From NCBI RefSeq assembly GCF_017591425.1, contig NW_024466512.1, positions 27,643,501 through 27,707,500 on the forward strand: 64,000 nt of DNA, written 5' to 3'. Of the stretch, positions 20,793-32,335 are shown piece by piece. Below the pieces are notes generated by a model. It did no database searches. It saw only the letters and a program-made list of their open reading frames with translations, and was not told the DNA's origin. Origin of the DNA: Ochotona curzoniae. Its lineage: Eukaryota; Chordata; Mammalia; Lagomorpha; Ochotonidae. Both the position numbers and the translations under genes were made by a program. Each line of letters opens with the position of its first letter. Within the stretch, counting starts at the first letter, position 1.

Positions 20793-22091
20793 CTCCTCTC
20801 TTTTAAGCATTCACATTTGGCCAATGAGACGACAAGTCATGTAGAGCAGACAAGATCACCTGGTCCACAGTCCTGGCATCCCTACTTAGAGGGTCTCTGC
20901 ACTGGGAGCAGAAGTCTGGTTGGCTGATCAGTACCTGCCTGGTGGTCTCTCGCTTCTACCCTGAGACCCCCAGTCCGGCCTCCAGCTCATTTTAGGGACT
21001 GATCTCTTTGGACCAGGTCTTCAGGTTAATTTGTAGTGTTTGTCTATTTGATTCCAGCTCCGCTCTATACTAGTAAATGATCTGATTGGTTGCCCAGACC
21101 CCCGACATGTGACCAGCACTTGGTCTCTTGGGCAGTTCAATTTATGTCAGGAACTTTTTCAAGCCATTCACCTTGCCACTGTGTTTCTAGAGCTGCTTCT
21201 TACCTCATTTCCTGATTTCTTGCTTCATTCTTGGCCAGCATCTCACACTGACCCCTGGATCTGGCCAGCTGATGATGCTTCCTCTGCCCAGCCACTGGCT
21301 CCACAAGCAGCCCTGCCCCATGCATCTATGACAGTAGTTCCCACTATGCTTTCTGGTCCCAGAACTCAAGCCAGGTTCCCTTTTTGGTGCCATCTGGACG
21401 AACTCCAGTTTAAGAAAGAAAATGGTACAAACTGAAACCTCCCTGGTCTTGGTTTGGGCCTGACCACTCTGGCTTCTCAAGACTGACCCTCTGACCTGGT
21501 CTGGCTGGCCTCGTTGTGAGATGTGACAAAGCACTGGAATCAAAGGAGATAAAATGCCAGGACATGTGTTAGGACGAAGCTGCTGGATCAGGTTTCCATG
21601 TGTGTGCAATGGGCTGGTGTCTGCCACGCATTCCTTTCCCCTGAGCGTGTGCCGCGTTCTCTGTGCAGGCTAGCTGGAGTGCTATCAGAAAACACAGCTG
21701 CTCAGCCCGCAAGCTTCACGTGCCCTCTGCTGTCCTCCACCTCCCTGGCCTCAGGCCTGCCCCTGGCTGGTACGCACCGCAGCTTTGATCCAAGACTTAT
21801 CTGCATGTCTCTTTGTGCTTTGCTTTGCCCCTAGCCCCAAACCTATGTCATAGATTCCCGCCAGGGCAAAAGAGAAGGCAGATTCCTGACGTCAGGGTCA
21901 CAGACCTCTGCTGTTTTGGCCTGCCCGACTGCCGCTCCCTGCTGCAGGTAACAGCTCTCGGGTTTGACAAGAGGCAACCAAGGCTGACTTCTAGTCACAA
22001 GCAGTGCAGATCCATCACGCACGCAGGAAGTCCCTCCCTTATCAAGACATGGACAGATGCCCCCAGATAAATCATTTAGACACGTGCTTTC
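20793..22091. other. GC-richer unassigned sequence, no gene supported
   Basis: About 1.3 kb of C/T-rich sequence with overlapping short open frames on both strands. None has a recognisable domain or splice context. It may belong to the same unassigned element as 20087-20330. Confidence 0.4.
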
Positions 22092-22130
22092 AAACTTGAG
22101 TGCCGAAAAAAAAAAAAAAAACTTGAGTGC
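22092..22130 (+). mobile_element. Tail-only retroinsertion (poly(A) between TSDs)
   Basis: AAACTTGAGTGC occurs at 22092-22103 and again at 22119-22130. Between the two copies lie only CG and 13 A. This looks like a retrotransposition event truncated within its poly(A) tail. Confidence 0.7.
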
Positions 22131-22365
22131 AGCAGAGCAGGAAAAGGTTTGAACTAAACCTACTATTTATTGCAAAACTCACATTTATTTGTCAATCCCA
22201 CTGGAATCCCTGCACTCTTTCCCTTGCTGGTCACTAAAACGCATTCTTCTACTCTACACAGAGCTCTGTTAGGATTGCTATTCATTTATTATAGTACCAA
22301 AAGCTGAGTTGTAGTTTCTTTACAACAAATATTTATTCTCTCCTTAGAGTAGCTTAAAGGATTTT

Positions 22366-22660
22366 AAAAAAGAGGCTTCTGAAAATCAGAGTTGCAGGTA
22401 AAGAAGGAGAAAAAGAGGAAATGAGATTTGCTGTCTGCTGGTTCACTCCCCAAGTGACGGCAACAGACAGGTGGGGCAGGCCGAAGTCAGAAGTCAGGGG
22501 CTTCTTATAGGTCTCCCACATGGGTAGCAGAGACCTACAGACTTGGGTCATCTTTTACTCATTTAAAAGTACATGAACAGGGAACTGGATCAGGAGTAGA
22601 GCAGCTGGGACATGAACCAGTGCCCTATGTCATGCCAGTAGCAGCTTAATTCCAGATATA
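22366..22660 (-). mobile_element. CSINE, old
   Basis: GCTGTCTGCTGGTTCACTCC, GGGAACTGGATCAGGAGTAG and GGACATGAACCAGTGCCC in antisense. Confidence 0.82.
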
Positions 22661-23534
22661 ACTCAATCACCGCAAATGGCACCTGTACAAGTGCTTTTTG
22701 AGTTTTTTTTTTAATATGTAGGCTATGATTTATATTTGGTAACTAGAGATTAAGGAATTTGTTCATATTCTTCTAATGTTCTCTAAAATTTTCCAGTAAC
22801 AGCAGGTTGAAATATCCTTTTCTTTTGGTTCTGAAAAGTACCGTTGTAATTCTCAGCATGTGTCCATTTATTTCCAATACATATTTTGCACTGGAATGAA
22901 GAGATAACATTCTCGATCTGCCATGAATGCAAAACATGCATCCTTGTGGTTCTTGTACAGTGAACGAATGTCTGTGGGTCTTATAGATGTTGTCTATTAC
23001 CTAAATATTCCTAGCTAAGGTCATTACTTAACAGCTGTTCTCGCACTGGTCAAGCAGAATAAGCCAGTAATACCAGTTTCAGAAACCCAGAACAGGGTCC
23101 ACAAAATATGTTAGCCATCTCTTGCTTCAAGCCTGGCCTTTGTGGGCAAACACACGGGCTGAGTGAGGCATCTGCATGCTCCTGCTCAGTTCTACCCAAA
23201 GGCTTCCTTAAAACTACGTGAAAGGCAGATTCTATAAAACTGTCTCTGGAACTTCATCAGAAAAAGACCTGACATGGTACATTTTGCGGTAACACAAGCA
23301 GGACCACAGCCAGTGACTTTCTAGGCATGGGTGTCCAGCAGAAAGCAGCAAGGCCTTCGAACAACAGAACCTCTCAGTCCTCTGGCTTCTCGTCTGCCTT
23401 GCTCTAACCTCTGTAGACGGTCAAGGTCGGCCTGGAGGAGCTCTGACCCACGATCTCACTGAGGCAGAGACTGAAGCACAGAGAGACAGAGTGTGCAGTG
23501 CTCCCACGAGCACAGCAGCGATAGCAGAAGGAAG
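22661..23534. other. No gene or repeat recognised
   Basis: Unique sequence. Nothing with exon-like boundaries was seen. Confidence 0.5.
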
Positions 23535-23735
23535 AGGCCCTGCTGGTGCACATCCTGGCAGCCAGCACATGAAGGCTCAAGTGTTTGGGATTCTGACTTT
23601 CCTCCAAGTGTGTGAGACCTTGATTGAGTTCTGGGGTGTCTGACCCGAGGCTGTCTCAATTCCGGTTGTTATAGGCATTTGGGGAATGGCCCAGAGGATG
23701 GAGGATCTGTATCTATCAGCATTTCACCCAAAACT
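23535..23735 (+). mobile_element. CSINE-related fragment
   Basis: GTTGTTATAGGCATTTGGGGA and GGCTCAAGTGTTTGGGATTCT mark the 3' half of the older subfamily. The head is not readable. Confidence 0.5.
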
Positions 23736-23744
23736 AAACAGGTA

Positions 23745-24072
23745 CAATGGTCACAATGCTATGGCACAGAGAGTAAAGCCACTGCCTACAGCACTAACAT
23801 CTCATATGAGTACAGTTCAAGTTTCAGTTGCATTTCTTATCTAGTTCCTTTTCAACAGCCTGGGAGAGCAGCAAAGGATCGCCAAGTCCTTGGGCCTCTG
23901 CACTTACATGGAAGACACAGATGAAGCTGCTGGCTCCTGGCTTTGACTTGGGTCAGCTCTGGCTATAGCGGTCATTTGAGAAGTGAACCAACTGATGGAT
24001 AAATTCTTCCCATTTCTGGCTCTGCCTCTCCCTCTCCATAACTCTGCCTTTCAAATAAATAAGTAAATTCTC
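23745..24072 (+). mobile_element. CSINE, old
   Basis: CAATGCTATGGCACAGAGAG head and TTTCAAATAAATAAGTAAATT tail. Full length, diverged. Confidence 0.82.
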
Positions 24073-24147
24073 AAAAACACACAAAAGATACAAACTCATT
24101 TATTACTGTTGGAAAGTGCCAATGGGTCAACTCAGTAAAGATTGTCG

Positions 24148-24440
24148 GAGGTTCTGCTGTGGTGGCATAGCAAGCTAATTCTGTCTGGGGTGCCAGCAAC
24201 CCATATGGACAGTGATTTGTGTCCTGGCTGCTCCATTTCCCATCCAGCTCCCTGTTAATGGTCTGAGAAAGCCACAGGCCTTGGAATCCTGCATCCCAAA
24301 TGGGAGATCCGGGAGAAGGGCCTGGCTCTCAGCTTCAGACCAGCCCAGCTCTGGGTCATGGTGACCATTTGAGGAGTAAACCAGCAAATGGAAGATCTGT
24401 CTCTAACATTCAAGTAAAATAAATAAAATTTTTAAAAGAT
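24148..24440 (+). mobile_element. CSINE, old
   Basis: GTGGTGGCATAGCAAGCTAA head, CCATCCAGCTCCCTGTTAATG middle and AAATAAATAAAATTTTTAAAAG tail. Confidence 0.82.
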
Positions 24441-24859
24441 TGTTGAATAAATACTCAATGAGCAAGTCTTATTAGTTTTTATGCTAGAATTACAGACTAT
24501 GGTATATAAATGATCCAAGAATTCTGACATTTTACAAGGGAAAAACTGGAGCCAAGAGAGAATCATGCTGGCACTAATGGAAATCATGCAAATTTTCTTA
24601 CTTCCTTGAGAATTATCCATCCAGATTCAGGCAACTTGACTTGGACTATATACTCAGTTTATTGAATTAATAGTTTTTCTTTCTACATTTGCTGTCCTCA
24701 TCTAGCATTGTTTGAATCATTCTTACAACATGTATTTTTTGCACAGCTATTACATACCAGCTGCAAAGTATTGAACAAAACAGGGAGAAGAAAATAAGTG
24801 ATCAAATATAGCAGGACACAATGGTAGGGGTCCACTTCTAGTAAAAGACACAAAAGAAA

Positions 24860-25040
24860 TATCATACAGCCACACAAAGCTTATTCACAAAGTTCTAACA
24901 TTAGTCGTCATAGCCAACAACTTTTTAAACAGCTCAGATGGTCAACTTCTCATAAACAGAGAAATAAAATGTGGTTGAACCATTCAACAGAAACTATCTG
25001 GTGACAAGAAGGGAGATACGCATGATGACATAGGTGCCTT
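24860..25040 (+). mobile_element. L1M 3' fragment
   Basis: GTCATAGCCAACAACTTTTT and ATAAAATGTGGTTGAACCATT fit the end of ORF2 (the CATAGCCAAAAA ... AATGTGGTATATCC region). Confidence 0.55.
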
Positions 25041-25049
25041 CTAATTTTA

Positions 25050-25338
25050 GGGCTGGTCATGGCTCAACAGGCTAGTCCTCTACCTTCCTGCTGGCATCCC
25101 ATATGGGCATTACTGTCTGTCTCAGCTGCTCTGCTTCTGATACAATTTCCTGTTTGTGGACTGGCAAAGCAGTGGAGAATGTCCCAAAGCCTTGGGCTCC
25201 TCACCCATGTGGGAGACTTGAAGGAGGCTCCTGGCTTTGGATGAGCTCAGCTCTAGCTGTTGCAGCCAGTGGATGAAGATCTTTCTCCTTATCTCTGTAA
25301 ATCTGCCTTTTGAATAAAAATGTATGCATCTTTAAGAT
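25050..25338 (+). mobile_element. CSINE, intermediate
   Basis: GGCTGGTCATGGCTCAACAG head and TTTTGAATAAAAATGTATGC tail. A small deletion lies before GATGAAGATCTTTCTCC. Confidence 0.82.
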
Positions 25339-25417
25339 ACAAAGTAATAAATTTAAATTAATTTTAATACATTTTCTTTTATAATTCAAATCAAGCTATT
25401 TTACCAATGTAACACTT

Positions 25418-25730
25418 GGGGCTGGCATTGCAGTGCAATGGGTTAAAATGCCACTTCCATCACTGACATCCCCTATCAGAAAACCTGTTTGAACTCTTGC
25501 TGCTCTGCTCCCAAGAGCACTTTGCTAATGCGACTGGGAGAATAACAGAGGATACCAGGGACTTGGTCCCCTGGCATCCATGTGGGAGACCAGCTTGGAT
25601 TTCCAGGCTCCTGGCTTCTCCCTGGACTCGTCTGGCCATCGTGGCCGTCTGGGGAGTCATTAAGAGGCAAGAAGGTGTTACTCTGCCACTCTGCTCTCCA
25701 AATTCAGAAATCCTTTTGAGAAATACACAA
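25418..25730 (+). mobile_element. CSINE, old
   Basis: GGGGCTGGCATTGCAGTGCAA head, CATCCATGTGGGAGACCAGC body and a decayed tail. Confidence 0.8.
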
Positions 25731-27376
25731 ACTCTAAAGCATTCTATTTTTCTGGGTAGCACTTCAATTTTTTTTTTTTTTCCTTTTATGCACTCTGCTC
25801 CAATCATGACAACTTGCAATTACTTAAGATAAATCCTGGATATACAAGATATTTTGACAAAATGCCTCAGTCTGGATACTAGAGAATTTTACGGCCGGGG
25901 GGTGAGAAATGGCCTCTGGACGACAACTGCTCTCAGCTGGCATTCAACAGGAAGACAGGAAATGCTAACTGAGTGGATGCTCTGTGGACCACCAGGTCAG
26001 GTGCTTTCGGGGAGCTCCTGAGAATGAGCAACTCCAAATGCAACCAACAGAGTCCTCTGAGTTCTAGAGACAGAACTGGATAAGACAGACAACCTAAGGT
26101 AGGACACTTCTCCACAAAGTGTACTTACTCTTCTGTTTGGGAAAGGAAGATACTGTGGTTAAATAGTCAGGGCAGTCAGAGCAAGAAGGGCCAAAGCAGA
26201 CACAGTCATTGAACTCGAGGCTTACGGGACCAAGCCAAGCAAAACGCATTAGCATGTTCAAGGTGTGAGCTGAGTTTAGGGACTAGGGCTATTTAGAGCT
26301 GGGGAGTGGTTTGAACAAAAGATTAGTTTCTCTTTTCTCTTCTGCTCTTTGAAGGCACACTGCCCACTGACCTTTCTATTCCTCTCTCTCCATTGTGCCA
26401 TTTATCTCTGTCTCTGTTTACTTAAAGTGAAGCCTGGGTTTACTGACTGCTGTGTTTACAGCACCAACTTTTATGATTCTGTAATTTTTTTAATCCATTC
26501 TACAAGCTGATTGGGGAAGAAAATGAAAAATGAGAACCAATAAGCGCTATACTGACTTTTAAGATTGCCAACTGAAAAAAAAAGTTTTACAAGTAGATTC
26601 CTTTAAGTGAATTAATAGCTTTAACGGAATTTTAAAAATACAAAATCTCCCCCAGTGAGTGTGAATCACACAACAGTCCTCAAAAGTTTCCTTTGGTCAA
26701 GAAGAAAGGAGGTGAATTACAAAGGGGGAAAGGCCATCCTATTTCTGTTGCAGAATAGACAGAAACTGATTTTTGATAAGGAGGTAAGCAGCTGCACAGG
26801 CTAAAGCCTGGCTCTCCTAGGAAATGCTTGCTCTATTTTAGGGTTCTTGCTAAAGCTGGAACAGGTGCTTGAGTTGTTTCTTTTTTCCCCCTTCTTTAAT
26901 CACTCCTAGCTCACAGGCTTTAACTGGCTAGAAGAAGGCTGACAATCAAGGCACTTGTGCCTGCATGGGCTGTGCTTCAGGCAGCACAACGCGCCAACTT
27001 GATGCTCTGCTGTAATTCTCAAAGCCCTTCTGAAATAGCTGGCTCGGTGGACTCCCACCCATATTAAAATTAGAAACACACCTGCCACATCTAGCATGTG
27101 TTAAGTTTCTGAAAATACTGGAGAGGCAAGATAACAAAGATATTCATACCAATGCGCCAGCAGAGACTAATTCAATGGTAGGGGTGAGAGGACAGGGCGT
27201 TGGAAATACTCAATTGCCTTTGCTTCTGAAGTACCTGAACTAGCGTGTAACTGTGGGAAATTCTTTGAGGTGACCTGTGGCAACACTTTTAACTGCTTTG
27301 TTTTATAATTTTCAAACATAAGGTTAATTTTGTTAAACTTCTGATTATATTTACTTGTTGTGAAAAGTTATGGAAG
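25731..27376. other. CSINE-free unique stretch, no gene
   Basis: About 1.6 kb without recognisable repeats apart from a T run at 25767-25780. AT-rich 26440-26720 could be a conserved non-coding element. No exon seen. Confidence 0.45.
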
Positions 27377-27665
27377 GGTTAGGCATTGACCCTAGTGGTT
27401 AAGGTGACCGTATCCCAAACAGAAAGATCTGGGTTTGACTCGGGCTCCTGACCCCAGGCTTCCTGCTAATGCTTGCTATGGGAAGCAGCTGATGGCTCAA
27501 AGCTGGGTTCCTGCCACTGACAAGAGACACCTGAAATGAGTTTCCATTTTGAAGCTCTGGTCCCAGCCCAACCCTGGCTGCTATAGGCATTTGGGGAGTG
27601 GACCGGCTAAGATAAGAGCTCACTCGCCCCTCTTAAACACGTGTTAAAGTAAGTTTTAAAAGATT
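27377..27665 (+). mobile_element. CSINE-related SINE, old subfamily
   Basis: GGCATTGACCCTAGTGGTTAA head, GATCTGGGTTTGACTCGGGC B-box region and GCTATAGGCATTTGGGGAGT body. Same subfamily as the outer element at 7523. Confidence 0.78.
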
Positions 27666-28002
27666 ATTTAAAACTTTGCCGAGAACACAAATGGACACAG
27701 AAAGGAAGAGCGGAGGGGGCAAGAAGGGTTAAGATAGAAGGTACCAGGTGAGATTTCAAAGGAAACTGTAGAATTCACCAGCTCTCCTGTAGGGTCAGAA
27801 GTTTGAACATCTATACAGAGTCATAGAGAAACTTGGCCCGGGTGTAGGGAAGCTGAGGAGAGGCAGGTGCTTCGCTAGGCCTGGAAGGTTCCCCAGGCCC
27901 AGCCAATTGCTGCCCCGTGAGAACATGGGCTCAGAATTGCTACATCACCTGAGGTTTCAAGAGAAGCCAGCCATCTGGGTGCTACATAAAACCGCCCTAC
28001 TT

Positions 28003-28289
28003 TTTAAAATATTCATTTCATTTTTATTTGAAAAGCAGAGTTATAGAAAGAAAGGGAGACAGAGGGATCTTCCACCGCACAGGTTCACTGCCCAAATGGC
28101 AGTAGCGGTCAGAGGTAGCTCAGCATGAAACTAGGAGCTTCCACAAAGGTCTCCCACCTGAGTGCAGGGTCCAAGGACTTGAGTCACCGTCTTCTGCCTT
28201 CCCAGACCAACCGGGACTCAAGCTGGTGCCCATATGGATGCCACTGCCTTAGGCAAAGGTTCAGCCTACTATGCCACAGCACTGGCCCC
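28003..28289 (-). mobile_element. CSINE, old
   Basis: TATTTGAAAAGCAGAGTTATA tail side and ACTATGCCACAGCACTGGCCCC head side in antisense. Confidence 0.85.
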
Positions 28290-28323
28290 AAACTTCCCAT
28301 GTTTTAAAAAAAAACTCTAGCAA

Positions 28324-28685
28324 GTACCTTAGTCCATTTGTGCTGCTTCAACAATACCTATGTGGGTAGTTTGCAAGGAATAAATTTATATGTTCTTACT
28401 GTTTATGAGGCTGCGGAGTCCAAGACGCGGGCACTTGCAGGACTGGTGTGTGGTGAGGGTTCCTTCCTTCCTCCTTCCAAGGCGGTGCCTGGCCAGCTGC
28501 ATTCTCCCAGGAAGGAATGCCATCGCCTCAGGGTGCAGCAAGTGGAGAGGCAGAACCAGCCAAACTTAGTGGGAAGCCTCTCTCACGGGAGGCTTAAATC
28601 ATTCCGGTGGGAGGAGTCTCATAACCCATTCAGCCTTTAAAACGACAACACCTGAATTTTGGAAGGGGCCCATAGCAGACCAGCT
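28324..28685 (-). mobile_element. MaLR-type LTR (MST/MLT-like), probable
   Basis: TTTGTGCTGCTTCAACAATAC, GAGGCTGCGGAGTCCAAGA and TTGCAGGACTGGTGTGTGGTG follow the order of a familiar mammalian solo LTR-type repeat read in antisense. It ends near CCTGAATTTTGGAAGGGGCC. No retroviral coding sequence lies nearby. Confidence 0.45.
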
Positions 28686-28813
28686 GACTGCTGTGTGTGT
28701 GCCGCGGGCTGCTGATTTGTGACCACTACCCAGCACAACAGGCCATATTTGTCACCTGCTGCTTACCTCCCCCCCCCTTGTGTGTCAGTCATGGGTTATT
28801 ATTGATTATTTCC

Positions 28814-28830
28814 AAAAAAAAAAAAAAAAA
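28814..28830 (+). repeat. Poly(A) tract
   Basis: 17 A immediately before the CSINE at 28836. A C-tract lies shortly upstream. Confidence 0.9.
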
Positions 28831-28835
28831 TTGGA

Positions 28836-29163
28836 GGTCCCGGCAGCGTGGCCTAGCAGCTAAAGGCCTCACCCTGAACACACCAGGATCTCATAAGGGC
28901 GTCGGTTCTAATACTGACAGCTCCACTTCCCATCCAGCTCCCTGCTTGGGGCCTGGGAAAGCAGTTGAGGATGGCCCAAAGCCTTGGGACCCTGCACCCA
29001 TGTGGGAGACCTGGAGGAGGTTCCTGTCTCCTGGTTCCGGATCGGTGTAGCACTGGCCGTTGCAGTCACTTGGGGAGTGAATCATCGGAAGGAAGATCTT
29101 CCTCTCTATCTCTCCTTCTGTCTATATATCTGACTTTGCAATAAAAATAAATAAATCTTTTTA
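28836..29163 (+). mobile_element. Young CSINE, left arm of a tail-to-tail pair
   Basis: GCGTGGCCTAGCAGCTAAAG head, GTCGGTTCTAATACTGACAG B-box region and AATAAATAAATCTTTTT tail. The next SINE begins within a few bases in the opposite orientation. Confidence 0.94.
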
Positions 29164-29165
29164 AA

Positions 29166-29461
29166 AAAAAATGTATTGGAAACTCAGATTTGCAGAGAGG
29201 ATAGACAGAGCTTCCATCTGCTGGTTTACTCCCCAAGTGGCCACAACTGCCAATCTGAGCTAATCAGAAGCCAGGAGCTTCTTCTGGGTCTCCCGTGTGG
29301 GTACAGGGTCCCAATGCTTTGGTCCGTCCTCCACTGATTTCCCAAGCCACAAGCAGGAAGCCAAAGGGGAAGTGGAGTAGCTGGGATACGAACCGGCATC
29401 CATATGGGATTCGGCACATGCAAGGTGAGGACTTTAGTCACTAGGCTACCATGCCAGGCCC
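29166..29461 (-). mobile_element. CSINE, right arm of a tail-to-tail pair
   Basis: Begins with its reversed tail (ATGTATTGGAAACTCAGATT) and ends with CTACCATGCCAGGCCCG. Together with 28836-29163 it forms an inverted repeat of about 290 bp arms with almost no spacer. Confidence 0.9.
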
Positions 29462-29639
29462 GTCATCATTGGTTCTAAGGTGACGTGGCCTTGACCCATC
29501 CTGCCCGTTATCAGGAGTGTGCCTTCATCCTCAACAAAACCCCACTTTGTTGCCATCTTCCCTCATGAAATCTTCTTTGACTTTTCCTTTCCCTCTGACT
29601 TTCTTGGATGCCTTTCTGGGTCCGTTCTTCCCTTGCAAG

Positions 29640-29740
29640 AGTATTTATTGAAGCTTATTATGTGCCAGCATGCTGGAAGGCATGGAGACATGTCAACAAA
29701 CACGACAGACAAAAATCCTCCACCCTGACTGAGCACACAA
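29640..29740. mobile_element. L2 fragment (probable)
   Basis: GTATTTATTGAAGCTTATTA, TGTGCCAGCATGCTGGAAGG and ACGACAGACAAAAATCCTCC match the order of a common L2-type repeat. Confidence 0.5.
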
Positions 29741-30240
29741 GCTCATCCTGTCCCACCCCACTGTCCCTGAATCCACAATGGGGATGCAAAAACCACTTCA
29801 GAACAGCACAGCTTTCCCTCCAGTGATCTTCAGCACAATCAACACCACTGTTGGACTCTACACTGATTCTGTCACAATCGATCGAGCACAGCAATTAGAA
29901 TCAGTGTTCATATTCTCATCACTGTTGTTTGAAAGGAAATCAAAGGAACGTTCTTGACTTCAGATTTCAAATAGCATTTTTGTTTGATGCACAGTTTCAC
30001 TGGATTTTAGAATTCACGATGCAGACTGCATTGTGCATGGATTTCAGGTTCAGGAGACTCCTGGAGAAGCCACTCAGGTGGGAAGGAGTGGAAAGGAAGC
30101 CACTCGGTGACACTGGATGTTCAGCTGTGTTTGAAGCAAGGACGCCCTTTGATGTGACAGGCACGTGCACTGGTTGTTTTTGGCACTTTAGTAGCGGTGT
30201 GAAATGGACATATCCAGTTGCAATTAAAAAGTCTTAGCTG

Positions 30241-30468
30241 GGACAGACATTGTGGTGCAGTGGGTTAAGCCAGTGGTTGGGATGCCTGCATCTCACATTA
30301 AGAAAGTGCTTGGGATGGAGCCCAGTCTTCACTTCTCATCTGACTTCCCGCTGATGTGAACCCTATAAGTCATGTGGGACACACCGAGGGAATGCTTGGC
30401 TCCTGGCTTCAGTCCTGGCTGTCGAGGGTATCAGGAGTCAACCAGAGGTTGGGAGGTATCTCTCTTTC
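30241..30468 (+). mobile_element. CSINE, old, joined to an inverted half copy
   Basis: GGACAGACATTGTGGTGCAG head to GGGAGGTATCTCTCTTTCAG. The sequence switches to the opposite orientation at about 30469. Confidence 0.75.
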
Positions 30469-30641
30469 AGGTGTCCCACATGGGTACGGGGTCCCAAGAC
30501 TTGGGGCCATCCTCCACTGCTTTCCCAGGCCATAGCAGAGAGCTGGATAGAAGCAGAGCAGTCAGGACACAAACGGCTGCCCATGAGGCATGTAGCACCA
30601 CAGGGTGGAGAATTAGCTTGTTGTGCCATCATGCCAGTCCC
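30469..30641 (-). mobile_element. CSINE 5' half, inverted
   Basis: GTCCCACATGGGTACGGGGT through GTGCCATCATGCCAGTCCC in antisense. The 3' half and tail are absent. Confidence 0.78.
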
Positions 30642-31329
30642 AACATAGAAACTTTTAAATCAAGAAATCAATACTGATAATTATTATCACCTAATCCATA
30701 GACTCCTATTCATGCTTCTCCAAATATTTCTTGAATATCGTTATTACAAAAGGAGCCAATCTGGGGATACATGATGCATTAAACTACAATATATTTACTT
30801 TTCTTGATGTTTAAAACTTTAACATCATCACCTTTATCATCACAATGATTTTCCAATTCCATCATTCTGTCTCCACTGGTCAACTGACTTTCAGGATAAG
30901 GGAAAGGTTTCTTTGTCATTTGCTAACTGGTTACTATAGCAGTTAATAACTGTTTATATCTATACAGGTTCACAGATTCCTATTTGCATGTTCTGTTAGT
31001 CTTGTTGACTTGGTGTCAGGGAATATGTCAAAATACTAATATCATTTCCATATTCAAAACTATACATCAGGGTTAAGCCAGAGAAGTGACACTCCCTTCC
31101 CTCTCCATTCATTCCTTTCCCATTCCCTTCTGTTGGGGACATTATCATTAATTTCTGATTTATCCTTCCTGTTATTCTCTCAGCAAAAACAAGTTGGTAC
31201 ACACCCATTTTAATTTACCTTATTTTCTCATACATATGCTAAAAACGATGCCCTGTCACCTTGGCTCTGGGTTAGCTTTATGTAGAGAGATCATCCTTTC
31301 TGGATAGACGTTTCTTTCCTTACGTCTTT
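30642..31329. other. No gene or repeat recognised
   Basis: AT-rich unique sequence. Confidence 0.5.
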
Positions 31330-32335
31330 TTAAATAACAAGTTTATTCTTACATAATTCACATATTGCAAAATTCTTTGTTTAAGAATACAAGTCAACAG
31401 CTTCCAGTTATTCCACAGTTTTATGGCCATCCTCATAATCCATTTCAGAAATTTTCAATATTCCCCAAATTAGTGTTCTACCGTCAGCACTCATCTTCCC
31501 CCAGCCCCAGCAGCTCTGGGTGATGAGCAAGCTACTGTGTCCTTGACTTTCCTACTCTCGCTCCTTCCCGTAAGTCGAGTCACACTACATCTCTCACAAC
31601 TGCCTCCCTTAGCATGCTTTCTTCATCATTATCATCTTCTTTTTGAAGATTTATTTCGCCTATTAGAAAGGCAGATATATAGAGAGCAGGAGAGACAGAG
31701 AAAAAGATCTTCCATCCACTGGTTCACACCCCAAATGGCTGCAACAGATGGAGCTGAGCTAATCTGAAGCCAGGAGCCAGGAACCTCTTCCAGGTTTTCC
31801 ATGTGGGTTTCCCAAGGCATTGGGTTGTTTTCCCACACCAGAAACAGGGAGCTGGTAGGGAAGTGGAGCAGCTGTGACATGATCCAGCACACATTTGGAT
31901 GGGGAGGATTAGCCAGTTGAGCCTCTGTCCTGGCCCACTTAGCATGTTTTTAAGGTTTGTTCATATATCAGCAGCTTGGTTTTTTTTTTTTTTTTTTTTT
32001 TGCTCAAAAATATTCCACTGTACAGTTGTAGTCTATTTTGCTGCCTCAACCTTCAGCTGCTAGGTAGTTGAGTTTCTTCTGCTTTTGGATCTCATGCACA
32101 TTGCAATGAGCATTCATGAGCAAGTTGTTTTGAGGACTTGCATTTTCAGTTCTCATGGGTAATACGGGGGTGGCTGGATTGTAGGTGACTCCATGTGTAA
32201 TCTTTTGAAGAACTGTCTGTTTTCCACAGCGTCTTCACCATTTTATAGTCCCACCAGCAATGAGTAAGGATTCTGATATCTGACCCTTCTAACTGACTTT
32301 TGGGTCCAACCATCCTACTGGGTGTCATGTAGCGT
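31330..32335 (-). mobile_element. L1M 3' portion, split by a CSINE
   Basis: Antisense L1 3' end: TTATGGCCATCCTCATAATC and ACAACTGCCTCCCTTAGCATG, then AAAATATTCCACTGTACAGTT, GCTGGATTGTAGGTGACTCC and ATAGTCCCACCAGCAATGAG. The last corresponds to the region encoding the conserved C-terminal part of ORF2. Interrupted at 31621-31937. A T run of 22 (31980-32001) sits in it. Confidence 0.75.
31621..31937 (-). mobile_element. CSINE in antisense L1, with TSD
   Basis: Complete antisense copy. Flanks CTTAGCATGCTTT (31608-31620) and CTTAGCATGTTTT (31938-31950) differ at one position. Confidence 0.88.
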
